From Paenibacillus durus (GTDB lineage Bacteria; Bacillota; Bacilli; Paenibacillales; Paenibacillaceae), in assembly GCF_000756615.1 (NCBI RefSeq), contig NZ_CP009288.1, positions 4,402,001 to 4,466,000 of the forward strand: a stretch of 64,000 nt of DNA. Reading direction: 5' to 3'. The notes below the pieces were generated by a model that was given only the letters and a program-made list of their open reading frames with translations, searched no databases and was not told where the DNA came from. Below, piece after piece: positions 44,701-54,420 of the stretch. Made by a program: the position numbers and the translations under genes. Every line of letters begins with the position of its first letter. The first letter of the stretch is position 1.

Positions 44701-45241
44701 CGTACTGTTCCAAGTGGAACAGGCGCTGCAGCATCTGTCTGCGGTCCACGCCGCGCAGCGACAGAAATTCGGCGAACTTGCCCTGCGGCAGAACGACAGC
44801 CCGGGTAAAATCGTCCATTTTAAGGCCGATTTTGTCTTCAACGCAGCGCGTCACCTCCGCAAGCTTGTCCGCCATCACAGTTTCTCCGTCCGGACCTATT
44901 TCAATAAAACGGCTCACCGTATTGCTAACAGACTGCTCGCCCGTCCGTTTGAATCTCCGCTCTACCCGGTAGCGGCGCGGCCCGTGGGAAGTACTCAGCT
45001 CGAAGGTGAACGCCACGGCAAGAGTATCCTCGGAATGGTTCATAATTCCCTGCGTCCCGTTCACGGCGCGTTCTACCTTGCCGTACATCGCTAGGGTAAT
45101 GGCATCGAGCAGGCTCGATTTTCCGCTGCCCGTTGGCCCGAAAATGCCAAACAGCCCGGTCTCGCACAAGCTGAGGAAATCGATCTCCTGACTTTCCCGA
45201 TAGCTCTGCAGCCCGCTCACTTTTAACAGTATCGGCTTCAT
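41756..45241 (-). CDS. sbcC: exonuclease SbcCD subunit C (SMC-like ATPase)
   Basis: The protein has 1161 residues. Walker A FGPTGSGKSSLLDAI lies near residue 34, the zinc hook APCPVCGSEHHP has Cys539 and Cys542, and the C-terminus has LSGGETFLTSLSLALAL (ABC signature) and FFLDEGFGTLDPELL (Walker B). Two very long Ala/Glu/Arg-rich coiled coils lie between. With SbcD it opens hairpins and protein-blocked ends and degrades palindromes. It overlaps sbcD by four bases (ATGA). The hook-side arms are very G+C-rich, which makes long shadow frames on the other strand. Confidence 0.96.
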   Translation of the reverse strand: MKPILLKVSGLQSYRESQEIDFLSLCETGLFGIFGPTGSGKSSLLDAITLAMYGKVERAVNGTQGIMNHSEDTLAVAFTFELSTSHGPRRYRVERRFKRTGEQSVSNTVSRFIEIGPDGETVMADKLAEVTRCVEDKIGLKMDDFTRAVVLPQGKFAEFLSLRGVDRRQMLQRLFHLEQYGDQLALKLSRRVKENEAALRALEAEQQGLGSAGAEDVQAAEERLAEAVRRAAKCRERLEAASRQAERFGKIRELQEERSRREMKLLEFRAQEAQIASMELRLLKSDEAAKIAPALKAWRSTEETWRTRAASAERLEAQLAVSEQEAARAAEAEQQAHEALAAEEPALREREGRLRQALELEAELAGLRQTLAELAERQAEASRGLEASRETLARERELLAKGQKRQQELQRSLQPLEVRSQERQALQEAMQSLQGLRSAESQWEQAEREGRERAAALGAVQGRLAEAETAAARLAEARSAAARDAALHLERAAAAEEAAAAVAGRLEQAGAALEAALRERELHRLSLALSRELRDGAPCPVCGSEHHPAPASLKGGEEDQAEERKLQDAKALTARALEARGLLRSLREQDRVWLEQVYGESGSLSGTPGAEDASPAEIGQAIPGLAEIAAASGQAAVTGLLAAEDTASSAWPEEAAIAELEVQLAGFQSRSRELRRRAVQWQEEDRQAQQRQLKEAAEAEAARSWKEQTAVKTEELQRQLTVMRQEWERRFPQLAPGEAEHAYRELRRKDEEAEEIRGRLDISVKFLDEKSASVQLLQDRIAELDKELAGWTAQHTGKEELLHEKEQRLLQWTEGHSARSLLAECERRLQELQTAAEEGRRRNRAAADRAQQDAREAAIARQAADSAREHCAAAAANWEESLASSSFDSAAEAEEAALDAGEREAAATRVRAHRDGEAEVSAQLRHIEERLGGDAVTEDEWRDCENELRQCKEDDEAALQAKARGERDLEDLRQRHIRWSELESLRAGHESLQSRLSKLQSCLRGNAFVEYIAEEQLMQVCQAASQRLRFLSRQRYSLEVDSGGGFVIRDDGNGGVKRPVSTLSGGETFLTSLSLALALSVQIQLRGQYPLQFFFLDEGFGTLDPELLDTVITSLERLHNDQLSVGIISHVPELRARLARKLVVVPASPGGGGSSIMLEKN

Positions 45242-46419
45242 TGGGTCTCCTCCGCTTCCTGTCCGTCACGTTCTTCCTCCGCCAGCTCCAGAAACAACTC
45301 CACAAGGCTGTCTTCCGGCTCAGCTCCACCGGTCTGCCGCTGGTAGAACCTTCTGAACAGCTCATGCACCGGCATGCGGGAGCGAAGGGTCGCTTCCAGT
45401 TCACGTTCCATCTCCGGATAGACCGGACGGATATGTACAATACCTTCCCGAGCTTTGCGAAGCCGCTGGATATCTCCCATCGACAACGCCTCGCTTAAGC
45501 GGATTCTCAGATCAATAAACGCATTGGCGTCCCTGCCCTCGTCAAGCCACCGGTACACTTCATCCAATCCCCCCGCGCAGTCCCACTCTACCAGAGGACG
45601 GCCGCAGCGCAGCAGAATTTCTTCCGGCTTCGCCTCCGCTCCCGGCGAGAGTTCCAGAAGCGTCACGGACTTGGCCTGGCCCGCCTCCGAGAAGCTGTAC
45701 GCCAGCGGAGAACCGCTGTATCGGATAACCCCTTCTCCCTTGACCTTCTGCGGACGGTGAAGATGGCCGAGCGCTGTATACTGCGCGCCGCATGCCAGCG
45801 CCGAAGGATCCACGGTATACGCCCCGCCGACCTGAATCGGGCGCTCAGAGTCGCTCTCCACGCCGCCCAGCACATAAATATGGCTCATCGCCAAATTGAC
45901 CGTGTCTGGCGTGAATTCCCGGGACAATAGCTTCATCAGTCGGCCTACGCGCGCGCTGTAAGCGAGCCGCAGACCAGCTTCGTCGCTGTCTTCGGCCAGC
46001 AGCTCGCCAAGACGGGCTTCGGAAGGGTACGGAAGTGCCGCTATACGCGCGGTTTCCCCGGTCCGGGCGATCTGGACCGTCACCGGATCGGCTGCGGGCA
46101 GACCGACAAGGGTAATGCCGTGTCCGAAGACAAGCGGGGATACGGAGGATACGCGCTCAGGCTGATCATGGTTGCCTGCGATAACGACCAATTGCCTTCC
46201 CCCGGATGCAAGTCTTGAAGCCGCTTCATAGAATAACTGCTCAGCCGCAGCCGGAGGATTGACGGAGTCATAGACGTCGCCCGCCAGCATAATAAGGTCA
46301 GCACGCTCCTCATCGGCAATGGCGACCAGTTCGTCAACGAACGCCTCCTGCTCCTTCTGCCTGCTTCTTCCTTCCAGCGTACGGCCCAAATGCCAGTCGC
46401 CCGTATGCAAAATCCGCAT
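45238..46419 (-). CDS. sbcD: exonuclease SbcCD subunit D (Mre11-type nuclease)
   Basis: The protein has 393 residues. Metallophosphoesterase motifs are MRILHTGDWHLGRTLEG (Asp/His), MLAGDVYDSVNPP, VIAGNHDQPERV (GNHD) and YTALGHLHRPQKV. The C-terminal ~110 residues form the capping and SbcC-binding part. It is the nuclease of the SbcCD complex. It starts 231 bases after addA ends, with no terminator seen between, so it may be cotranscribed with addBA. Confidence 0.95.
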   Translation of the reverse strand: MRILHTGDWHLGRTLEGRSRQKEQEAFVDELVAIADEERADLIMLAGDVYDSVNPPAAAEQLFYEAASRLASGGRQLVVIAGNHDQPERVSSVSPLVFGHGITLVGLPAADPVTVQIARTGETARIAALPYPSEARLGELLAEDSDEAGLRLAYSARVGRLMKLLSREFTPDTVNLAMSHIYVLGGVESDSERPIQVGGAYTVDPSALACGAQYTALGHLHRPQKVKGEGVIRYSGSPLAYSFSEAGQAKSVTLLELSPGAEAKPEEILLRCGRPLVEWDCAGGLDEVYRWLDEGRDANAFIDLRIRLSEALSMGDIQRLRKAREGIVHIRPVYPEMERELEATLRSRMPVHELFRRFYQRQTGGAEPEDSLVELFLELAEEERDGQEAEETQ

Positions 46420-46650
46420 CTTCCGCCTCTTTCCTGCCCCTACCCGGGCGAATGTAAAATTTCACAAACATCATATTTTGCAAATCATCAGCATTAAAAA
46501 CCAATCTCCCCCAGCCGCCGGGCCTTATTAGTCGCCCACTTCGTCAGAGTAAAAGGACTGTCAAGGTTCATGGAGAGTTTAATGATATAAGTTTACAGCA
46601 CGACCGGCTCAACTTCAGAAAATGTCCAAAAACTCCCGGCATCCTCCACG

Positions 46651-49600
46651 CTATGCACGGACGGCATGACCGCCGTCAAAGAAATACAGCCATGCTTCGG
46701 CAATCTCTTCCCCCAAAATATCGCGAAGCGCCTGCGAGTACAGGCTAAGCTGGTAACTGTATCTCTCCTTCAGGGCTTTCAGCCCGCCCCGATGCTCAAG
46801 AACCGCATCACTCTTGTAATCCAGCAGGATCAGCCGCCCTTCCTCTCGGAAAAGACAATCGATCACCCCTTGGATAAGAACGGATGAAGAAGCCCCGCCG
46901 CTCTGTCCAAGAAGCTCCGCAGACGCTCTGTCCAGAACCTCAAGGCCACGGTATGCTTCGGATGCGGGCACCAAATAACTGAAAGGCATTTCCCTTCTCT
47001 TCCATGGTGAAGCCAACAGCCTGCGGCCGAGCGGATGCTCGTAAAAAGCCGCCGCTTTCTCCGGCTCGACTGCCGCCACCTGCTCTTCCGTCAAAATACC
47101 GAGCTGCTGCAGCCTGTCCAGCGTCCCTTTCACTTCCACAAGGCCGACATCTCCTTCCAGCGGGATATGCTGCATGACGGTATGATATACCGTCCCGCGT
47201 TCCGCCGGCGTTATGCTGCGCTGCTCCATGAACCTCGGACGCCGCAAATGCAGGCTGTCGGCAGCGGTAGCGATGCGCTCCTTCGCTAAAGGGAGTCCCT
47301 CTTCCAGTAGATCGTACGAGGGCCGGTCCTGCAAAGACAAAAGGGATTTAAGCTCCGTAACGGAGGTCTTGGCCGGAATAAGTGCAGCCGACGCATAAGG
47401 ATAATGCCATGACAGGCGCTCGGCAACCGAATCGTCCGTCCCGGTATAAGCCGTCACCTGCAGCCCCCGGCTAAGTTCGTGAAGCGTCTTTCTTCTCGTT
47501 TCTTCCCCGTCCTCTCCGTCGTCCTTGACTGAATGAAGGCCTGTCTCGAGTTCCGAGGATGGCAGAACGCTTACGCTCCAGTTGGACAGATCGCCGCGCA
47601 GGGCAACCGGTGCCGCTCCTTCCTTGCCGGCGATTTTCCGCAAAATCGCCGCACCAGGGTGGCGGATCAATGCCGGTCCTATCCAATCCAGATAACTGCG
47701 CCCCCGGGCAAGCAGATGATCGGGAAGAAGCGTTTCATCTCCGCCGCCCGATGACATCCAGTTCACTGCTTTGCCCACCAGATCGCGGACGGTGCCAACA
47801 AGAATCATCTTGTCACGAGGGCGTGTCAGCCCCACATACAGCACCCGCATTTCCTCCGCCAACAGTTCCAGCCGCGAACGCCGGCCAATGGCGAGGTAGG
47901 GCAGCGTCGGATAGCTGACCCGACTCTCCCGCTCGAGAAAGCGCGGGCCGAAGCCGAGCTCCTTGTGCATTAGAAACGGAGCGTACAGATCCTGACGGTT
48001 GAAGCCTTTGGACATTCCGGCCAGAAAAACGACCGGAAACTCAAGCCCCTTGCTCTTATGAATGGTCATGATCCGGACGCCTTCCCCCTGCTCGCCGCTG
48101 CCCCCGGCCGCTCCCAAATCGCCGCCGTTCTCGCGGAGCCGGGATATGAACACCAGGAAGCGGAATAAGCCTCGGGCCGAGGTATCGTTCTCGAATTGCA
48201 CCGCACGGTCGTACAGCGCTTTAAGATTGCTCTGCCGCTGGGCGCCTCCCGGCAGCCCGCCTACCCATTCCAGGTATCCGCTCTCCCCGTATATACGCCA
48301 AATCAATCCGCTCACGTCACCCTGGCGCGCCTCGTCTCTCCACCTATTGAGCTGCACAAGGAATCGGTTCAGCTTATCCCGGAGCCTGCCGGAAATCGCC
48401 GGTTTAGCGTATACGGCTTCACCAGACACTGCTATTACGGCGTTTACCGGCTCACTGGCCGCAGCCGTCTCTGCCGCGTTGTCCACGCCGCCCCGGACTT
48501 CGTATGCTCCGCCGCCTTCATTTCCGCTTATGCTTCCGGAACCGGCTGCATCCAAGCCTGTCTCAATGCCTGCAATCCTGGGCTCCTCCCCGGCGCTTCC
48601 CGCGCAGCCCGCTGTCATTCCTTCCGAGACCGCCGCAATAACCGCATCATAGAACGAGCCTTCGCTGCAAAGGCGTACCTTCGCCAGTTCTTCCTCGGTC
48701 AGTCCGACCACAGGCGAACGCAGCGTACCGGCCAGCGGTATATCCTGCTGCGGATTGTCTACGACTTTCAGCAGAGAAAGGATAACCTCGACTTCGGTCG
48801 CCTGAAAATAGCCCCTGTTCTGGTCGCCGTAGGCTGGAATGCCTTCCAGCCGAAGCTCTTCCAGCATCAGCGGGGCCCACAGGCTTGCGGACCTTAGTAA
48901 TATCACGATATCGCCATATGCTACCGGGCGCATGGCCCCAAGGCCTTTGTCATAGATCTGCAGCGGTTCGCCGCCGTTCATTCCCGTCATCCGGGCGATC
49001 CGCCGGGCGATAGCCCGGGCTTCCAACTGCGCGGTCTCGCTCTCGATTAATTCGCTTTCCACCGGCCCCGCTTCGCCGTCTTCGGCTCTTTCTTCCGGTG
49101 TTCCTTTGGAGCTTCCCCGGTCGATCAGCAGCAGCTCGGGAGCAAAATACATATCCGGCCCCTTGTCCGCCGATCCGGGGAAATTTGCGCCGTATACGAG
49201 CTCCGCCCGCTCGTCATAGGTGATTTCAGCCACCGTCTCGTTCATGATTTGGCGGAATACCATATTAACGGCGCTCACGACCTCCATCCGGCTGCGGAAA
49301 TTGCGCGCCAAATCGATGACGATTCCTTGTGACCTTCCGGTTTCAGTCGCGTTTATCTCAATGCCGCCGGATTCGTTCGTTTCAGGGCCGTTCTGGCTGC
49401 GTCCGTCCGCGGAACGGCTTCTGGCGTAGCTCCGGTACTTGTCCAGGAACAATCCCGGCTCCGCGAGGCGAAAGCGGTAGATGCTCTGCTTCATATCGCC
49501 GACCATAAACCGGTTGCCCGGCTCTTCCCTCGATATCAGCCGCACAATCTCTTCCTGAACGCTGTTCGTATCCTGATATTCGTCAAGCAGCACCTCGTCG

Positions 49601-50820
49601 AACTGTGCCCGGTATTCCAGCGCGGCGTCCGAAGGCATAGAATTCCCTATTGTAGAATCGGGGTGGCGCAGAATATCCAGGCAGTAATGCTCCAGATCGC
49701 TGAAATCTACCAGCCCTTTGCCCGCTTTCTCCGCCAGGTAGCGCTCACCGAACTGAATCACCGTTTCCGCCAATTCCTTCATTAGCGGAGCCGCTTCATG
49801 AAGCTCGCGAAGAAAGGCATCCGCCGGGCGCCCGAACAGCGAGTTCTGAAGCTCGCCGACGAGGCTCTTCACTTCATCACGCAAGCCCTTTACAGCCTCC
49901 TGAAGAGCGGGATCGGTCGCATCCTTCTTGCAGGGCTTCAGCTTGCCGAAGGAGACGCCGCGGAACAGGTCATACAGCTCGGACCAAGGTTTCTCTTCCA
50001 CAGCCCGCAGCAGCCCTTCAACCATATCCAGATCCGCCGCCAGGTTATCGACGTAAGGCGCAGGGCCTCCGGGCTGAAGGGCAATTTGCCGCCCCCGTTC
50101 CAGTTGGCTGGCGGCGGCTGCCATCGCCAGCCTTGCCTCATCGAGTATGCTGCGCACCCAAGACGTGTGCGACAGCGTTTCGGTATCCGGCAGCGAGAAG
50201 CCCGCCGCCGTCTCCCTCAGCCACTCCTTAGGCCAGGGATGACTTCGCGCAAAATCATGCAGACGCTGAACAAGCGCATGCACGGCGTCATCGGTGCGTT
50301 CTCCGCTAAACCAGTCCACGAGCTGTACGAACACGCCGTCTTCGCCGGCTTCTTCATATTTTTCCTCGAACAGCTCCTCCAGTATTTCCTGGCGCATGAT
50401 CTCCGCCTCATGTTCATTCAAAATGCGGAAGCCGGGATCAAGCGGGATCAACTGATAGTAACGCCGTATTACCTCAAGACAGAAGGAGTGCAGTGTCGTA
50501 ATGGAGGCTTTGCCGAGCAGCGCCAGCTGGCGCCGTAAATAGGCGTTGTCCGTATCATTCTCAAGCTCACGGTCCAGCGCTTCACGGATGCGCTGCCGCA
50601 TTTCGGATGCGGCCGCTTTTGTGAATGTCGCCACCAGCAGGCGGTCCACACTGAAGCCGCTGCTCTCGTCGCTGATTTTACGGATGATCCGCTCGACTAG
50701 CACTGCGGTCTTGCCGGAGCCGGCCGCCGCCGCCACAAGAATGTCGTCCCCGCTCTCCGCGATAGCCCGCCACTGATCGTCGCTCCATATGCTTCCTTCC
50801 GGTTTTGCCGGCATGATCAC
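46651..50820 (-). CDS. addA: ATP-dependent helicase/nuclease subunit A (AddA)
   Basis: The protein has 1389 residues from the GTG at 50820, nine bases after AAGGAGG and overlapping addB by GTGA. UvrD-type helicase motifs are AAAAGSGKTAVLVERI (near 30-45), VLLDEYQDTNSVQEEIVR, VGDMKQSIYRFRLAEP and the motif VI VLYVGLTRPRDKMIL. The C-terminal nuclease has GVIDCLFREEGRLILLDYKSD. AddAB is the RecBCD counterpart, which processes broken ends and loads RecA. It is about 150 residues longer than B. subtilis AddA: low-complexity inserts occur after the RFRLAEPGLF block and near position 750-800 (Gly/Ala/Ser/Glu-rich). Confidence 0.95.
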   Translation of the reverse strand: MIMPAKPEGSIWSDDQWRAIAESGDDILVAAAAGSGKTAVLVERIIRKISDESSGFSVDRLLVATFTKAAASEMRQRIREALDRELENDTDNAYLRRQLALLGKASITTLHSFCLEVIRRYYQLIPLDPGFRILNEHEAEIMRQEILEELFEEKYEEAGEDGVFVQLVDWFSGERTDDAVHALVQRLHDFARSHPWPKEWLRETAAGFSLPDTETLSHTSWVRSILDEARLAMAAAASQLERGRQIALQPGGPAPYVDNLAADLDMVEGLLRAVEEKPWSELYDLFRGVSFGKLKPCKKDATDPALQEAVKGLRDEVKSLVGELQNSLFGRPADAFLRELHEAAPLMKELAETVIQFGERYLAEKAGKGLVDFSDLEHYCLDILRHPDSTIGNSMPSDAALEYRAQFDEVLLDEYQDTNSVQEEIVRLISREEPGNRFMVGDMKQSIYRFRLAEPGLFLDKYRSYARSRSADGRSQNGPETNESGGIEINATETGRSQGIVIDLARNFRSRMEVVSAVNMVFRQIMNETVAEITYDERAELVYGANFPGSADKGPDMYFAPELLLIDRGSSKGTPEERAEDGEAGPVESELIESETAQLEARAIARRIARMTGMNGGEPLQIYDKGLGAMRPVAYGDIVILLRSASLWAPLMLEELRLEGIPAYGDQNRGYFQATEVEVILSLLKVVDNPQQDIPLAGTLRSPVVGLTEEELAKVRLCSEGSFYDAVIAAVSEGMTAGCAGSAGEEPRIAGIETGLDAAGSGSISGNEGGGAYEVRGGVDNAAETAAASEPVNAVIAVSGEAVYAKPAISGRLRDKLNRFLVQLNRWRDEARQGDVSGLIWRIYGESGYLEWVGGLPGGAQRQSNLKALYDRAVQFENDTSARGLFRFLVFISRLRENGGDLGAAGGSGEQGEGVRIMTIHKSKGLEFPVVFLAGMSKGFNRQDLYAPFLMHKELGFGPRFLERESRVSYPTLPYLAIGRRSRLELLAEEMRVLYVGLTRPRDKMILVGTVRDLVGKAVNWMSSGGGDETLLPDHLLARGRSYLDWIGPALIRHPGAAILRKIAGKEGAAPVALRGDLSNWSVSVLPSSELETGLHSVKDDGEDGEETRRKTLHELSRGLQVTAYTGTDDSVAERLSWHYPYASAALIPAKTSVTELKSLLSLQDRPSYDLLEEGLPLAKERIATAADSLHLRRPRFMEQRSITPAERGTVYHTVMQHIPLEGDVGLVEVKGTLDRLQQLGILTEEQVAAVEPEKAAAFYEHPLGRRLLASPWKRREMPFSYLVPASEAYRGLEVLDRASAELLGQSGGASSSVLIQGVIDCLFREEGRLILLDYKSDAVLEHRGGLKALKERYSYQLSLYSQALRDILGEEIAEAWLYFFDGGHAVRA

Positions 50821-53800
50821 GGTCTACTTCCTCCTTCGTCTTTGCGGGACAGCATCTCCCAGATTGCGTCTTTGCCCGGCTTGCCTAAATGCTTGTATCC
50901 GTTGCCTTCAACGGCCTCGTCGAACTGGCACACTGCTCTGTAGGAACAGAACGTGCATGCGGTCTCCTGCTGAATCCGGTACGGCGTGATGGCTACGTCC
51001 CCTTCCGTGATGCGCGTTCCAATCTCTGTGATCGTCCCTCTTACGGAAGACAACAGACGATCCCATTGCTCGGGCGTAGCGACGGAGGCGCTGCTGTAAA
51101 AGCTGCCGTCGCTCTTCAGCGCAACCGGCACGATGCTCGAATGCCCCTTGTCCAGGCTCGTATCCATTAGCGAGACGACTTCGCGATCCGCCATGAGCAG
51201 CCCCTTCATCTTGAACCGCTTCAGCAGTTCCTGCTGCGCCTGCTCCCGGCTCATGCCGTTTGGCGATGAGAGCAGCGGATCATGGACGTGAAAGTACAGC
51301 GTTCCCGCCGGAAACGCGGGCTCCCCCAGCCACTCCTCAGCATAGGTTAACAGCACATCCAGATAGGTCAGCATCTGCAGCGATAAACCGTAATACACTT
51401 CGTGCAGCTTAAGATCCTTGCGGCTGGATTTATAGTCGATGACCCTCAGCAGAATTCCGTTCTCGCCCTCAGCAGTATCGACGCGGTCGATCCTTCCTAC
51501 GACCTCCATCAAGCAGCCGTTCGGGAGCGGGATACGCAGCGGCGGCAGCGGCTTGCCCGGGCCGAAATCCAGCTCCAAAAAAGCGGTGTCGAAGCTGCCC
51601 CTCCTTGCATGTTCTCCCAGAATGACCGAAGCCCGCCCGACAATATTCTTAAGCTTGCGGGCAATATAGCCATAACGCTTCGAGCTCTTCAAAATCTCTC
51701 CCTGAAGCATCGGCGCCAGCATATCAACCGTCTTTACGGCTTCATTGCGGCATTCGTCGGGCGTCAGAGCGCCCCAGCTTCGTCCCTCGCTCTGCAGCTT
51801 CGACGCCATGGTGCTCAGCGCGGCGTGGAACAGCTGCCCAATATCCGGAGCCTGAAGCTTGTACAGCTGCCGCTCCTTGAGCCGCAGGCCGTAAGAGGCA
51901 AAGTGGGAGAACGGGCAGGAGACGAATTTCTCCATGCGCGAGACGCTTCCCCGCAGCGTGGAGCCGCCGTACAGCCTGAAGCTCGTTTCTCTCCGGAGCG
52001 GCATGCCAAGATTGCGGTAAAACAGCGAGCTTATCAAGATCTGCAGACGCGGACGCCATTCCGCTCTCTCTGCAAACCAGTTATAGACCTCCCACCAGAT
52101 CTCCGGGATATCCTGTCCCTGCTTCCACTGGCGCAGCTGAACGATCAGCATACGCAGAGTCTGCTCCGGATGGCCGATAAAATCGCGATGCTCCTCGGGC
52201 GGAGCGGACACCGGAAGACTCTGCAGAGGTTTCTCGGCAAGTAGAGGATACATCCTGCGCAAATGGCGGATAATCTCCGAAGGAAGCAGGCCTTTGCCGT
52301 CGTCATCCGCACAGGCATAGCTAACCCACAGCTTGCGTGAAGCCGAAGTCAGCGCAGTATAGATCAAAAAGCGTTCATCCAGCATTCGGCGGGAAGATCC
52401 GGGCGTAAGCTCCATCCCCGCTCCTTCCAGAAGGGAACGCTCCACCTCGGACAGCACGCCGTCTTCCTGAAACAGCGCCGGTACGACCCCTTCGTTAAAG
52501 CCGAGTAAAAAAGCGTACTTGGCTCCCGAGACCCGCGTCCGGTCCATCGTTCCGACAAGCACCTGATCAAGCGCCGGAGGAACAAGGCCCATCCGCAGCT
52601 CGGCAAGCCCCGTCTCCAATATTCCCGCGAACATATCGAAGCTCAAAGTCTCCTCGCCCATCATCTCCACGATCTGATCCAGCAGATCAAGGACGGCGCC
52701 CCACAGCTGCCGGTGTTCCCGGGCTTCCTGTGTTCTCCCTTCTTCCAGCGCTGCGGCGCTCATGTATTCCAGCTTCCGCGCGGCGGCGCTGTCTTCCAGC
52801 AGCCCGAATACCGATTTGCACAGATCAAATCCGTTGCGGCTCTTCTTAATTCTCTGTTCAAAAGCCTTCAGCGGCGCAGTTACCGCCTTCCGGCATTTTT
52901 CCATCAGCGGCACCAGCCGGGCATCGGTCTTCCCTCCGCCTTCCAGCGAAAGGCTTGGGATCGCCTTCCATTTGTATTTCTCATCGGTCCAGCGGTAGCC
53001 CTGAATGCCGCAGGCAAGAATATAGTTTTCCAGAGTGTCCATATCATCCCTGGTCAAGCTGCCGTCAAGCGGAAGCAGAAAGCCCGTCTTGACGCAGCGG
53101 AATACATCCTCATACCGCCAGCGGCGGCGGACGATGTCCAGCGCCGAACGGATAAACTCCACCAGCGGATGGTGAAGCTCTCCCGCCTTGCGGTCAAGGA
53201 AGAACGGTACGCCGTAATCCCGGAAAAGGGCCGGCACAAAATAATCGTAATCCTCCAGCTTGCGGACGAATACAGCCATTTCGCCATACTTCGCCCCTTC
53301 TTCGCGCGCCAATCTCCGCATTTCCCGCAGCGCGCCTTCCATTTCCGCGCGCTTGTTCGCAGCCGCCCGGATCGTTATCTCATCTTCAGCAGGCTTCGGT
53401 TCCTCGTACATCAGCCTACGGTCAAAGCCGCGCTCCAAATGCGCCAATGCGGGCGCCGCTGCAAAACGCGGCAGCACCGTAGGCGCCAGCACTTCGTCCC
53501 TGACATCAATGCCGAGCTCATCTGCCATCCCCCTCAGCTTGATGTAAGCGGAAGCCGCAGGATGAAACAGCTCCAGCTCATGCGGCCGGTGCCCGTCAAG
53601 AAAGGGCCGGTCGAGCGTCAGCGCGATCGTCATGTCGGCGGCGTGCAGCATCAGTTGGCGCAGTACTGTAAACTCGCGGGCCGTAAACCCCCGGAAGCCG
53701 TCCACGAAAATAGAGGAACCGCATACGAAAGAGGAAGAGGGGATCAGCTCCGAAAGCTCGGCCAGCCGATCTTCCTCGTCGATATACAGCCCGGACATAG

Positions 53801-54320
53801 CCTGCTCCAGATCCGCGAATACGATATTCAAGTCTTCCAGCTTGCCGGTAAGGATCGGACTACCGTTCGCCGACTCCCGCATCCGGGACAACTGTTCCTC
53901 CAGATCGGAGGTCCCGAGGCAGCACCGCTTCAACTCGGAATGCAGCCGGCTCAACCGGTCCACAAAGCCGGGACGGTCCGACGAAGCTCCGAACAATTTC
54001 AATTCTTCCTTGCGCCGGCTCAAGATTTTGTAAAGAAGCATCTTCTTGCCTTCATCGCCGATCGGCACGCCGCCTCTTCCGCCGGTCTCCTGCTTCACCC
54101 GGTAGGAGAGACGCGGAAAGCTGAGCGTCTGCGCGCGCAGGCTGCCCTGGTTGTCGCAGGCGCTAAGCAGCCCCTGCTCGGCGCTGAAGGAGCCCTGCTC
54201 CGGGACCAGTTGAATGACCGGGGCGCCTAACGGATCCTCGCGCAGTGCCGCACAGATCGAACTCCATATTGTCGCCGTCTTACCGCTGCCCGAACGGCCG
54301 ATCAAAAACGTTACCGGCAT
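50817..54320 (-). CDS. addB: ATP-dependent nuclease subunit B (AddB)
   Basis: The protein has 1167 residues. The N-terminus has Walker A FLIGRSGSGKTATIWSSI; the remaining helicase motifs are degenerate, as is usual. A C-terminal nuclease with VIDYKSSRKDLKLHEVYYGL and QMLTYLDVLL is framed by Fe-S cysteines: one in SCPFSHFA (about residue 801) and three near 1122-1131 in ACTFCSYRAVCQF. AddB recognises Chi and binds DNA; the Fe-S cluster holds the nuclease fold. AAGGAG precedes the ATG, and a LexA-like box covers the promoter. Confidence 0.96.
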   Translation of the reverse strand: MPVTFLIGRSGSGKTATIWSSICAALREDPLGAPVIQLVPEQGSFSAEQGLLSACDNQGSLRAQTLSFPRLSYRVKQETGGRGGVPIGDEGKKMLLYKILSRRKEELKLFGASSDRPGFVDRLSRLHSELKRCCLGTSDLEEQLSRMRESANGSPILTGKLEDLNIVFADLEQAMSGLYIDEEDRLAELSELIPSSSFVCGSSIFVDGFRGFTAREFTVLRQLMLHAADMTIALTLDRPFLDGHRPHELELFHPAASAYIKLRGMADELGIDVRDEVLAPTVLPRFAAAPALAHLERGFDRRLMYEEPKPAEDEITIRAAANKRAEMEGALREMRRLAREEGAKYGEMAVFVRKLEDYDYFVPALFRDYGVPFFLDRKAGELHHPLVEFIRSALDIVRRRWRYEDVFRCVKTGFLLPLDGSLTRDDMDTLENYILACGIQGYRWTDEKYKWKAIPSLSLEGGGKTDARLVPLMEKCRKAVTAPLKAFEQRIKKSRNGFDLCKSVFGLLEDSAAARKLEYMSAAALEEGRTQEAREHRQLWGAVLDLLDQIVEMMGEETLSFDMFAGILETGLAELRMGLVPPALDQVLVGTMDRTRVSGAKYAFLLGFNEGVVPALFQEDGVLSEVERSLLEGAGMELTPGSSRRMLDERFLIYTALTSASRKLWVSYACADDDGKGLLPSEIIRHLRRMYPLLAEKPLQSLPVSAPPEEHRDFIGHPEQTLRMLIVQLRQWKQGQDIPEIWWEVYNWFAERAEWRPRLQILISSLFYRNLGMPLRRETSFRLYGGSTLRGSVSRMEKFVSCPFSHFASYGLRLKERQLYKLQAPDIGQLFHAALSTMASKLQSEGRSWGALTPDECRNEAVKTVDMLAPMLQGEILKSSKRYGYIARKLKNIVGRASVILGEHARRGSFDTAFLELDFGPGKPLPPLRIPLPNGCLMEVVGRIDRVDTAEGENGILLRVIDYKSSRKDLKLHEVYYGLSLQMLTYLDVLLTYAEEWLGEPAFPAGTLYFHVHDPLLSSPNGMSREQAQQELLKRFKMKGLLMADREVVSLMDTSLDKGHSSIVPVALKSDGSFYSSASVATPEQWDRLLSSVRGTITEIGTRITEGDVAITPYRIQQETACTFCSYRAVCQFDEAVEGNGYKHLGKPGKDAIWEMLSRKDEGGSRP

Positions 54321-54370
54321 GCTTCATAGACTCCTTCCACAAATAAAAATGCAATTTATGCGTTCTATAT

Positions 54371-54415
54371 AACAGCTTCTGCCGCCCTCAGCGGACAGAA
54401 AAGCTGTTATCCGTC
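54371..54415 (-). promoter_or_regulatory. hairpin in the addB leader
   Basis: AACAGCTT and AAGCTGTT pair, with an inner CTGCCGC-like/GCGG pair around CCTCA. It lies in the addB 5' leader between the -10 box and the ribosome site. There is no T-run. Confidence 0.5.
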
Positions 54416-54420
54416 CTATT

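Noticed and set aside
43382..44972. Long plus-strand frames opposite sbcC (Ala/Arg/Ser-rich)
   Set aside because: They come from the G+C-rich Ala/Glu coiled coil of SbcC read backwards; the compositions are extreme and repetitive.
52713..54230. 505-codon plus-strand frame opposite addB
   Set aside because: It is antisense of a well-supported AddB with motifs throughout; no ribosome site or domain in this frame.
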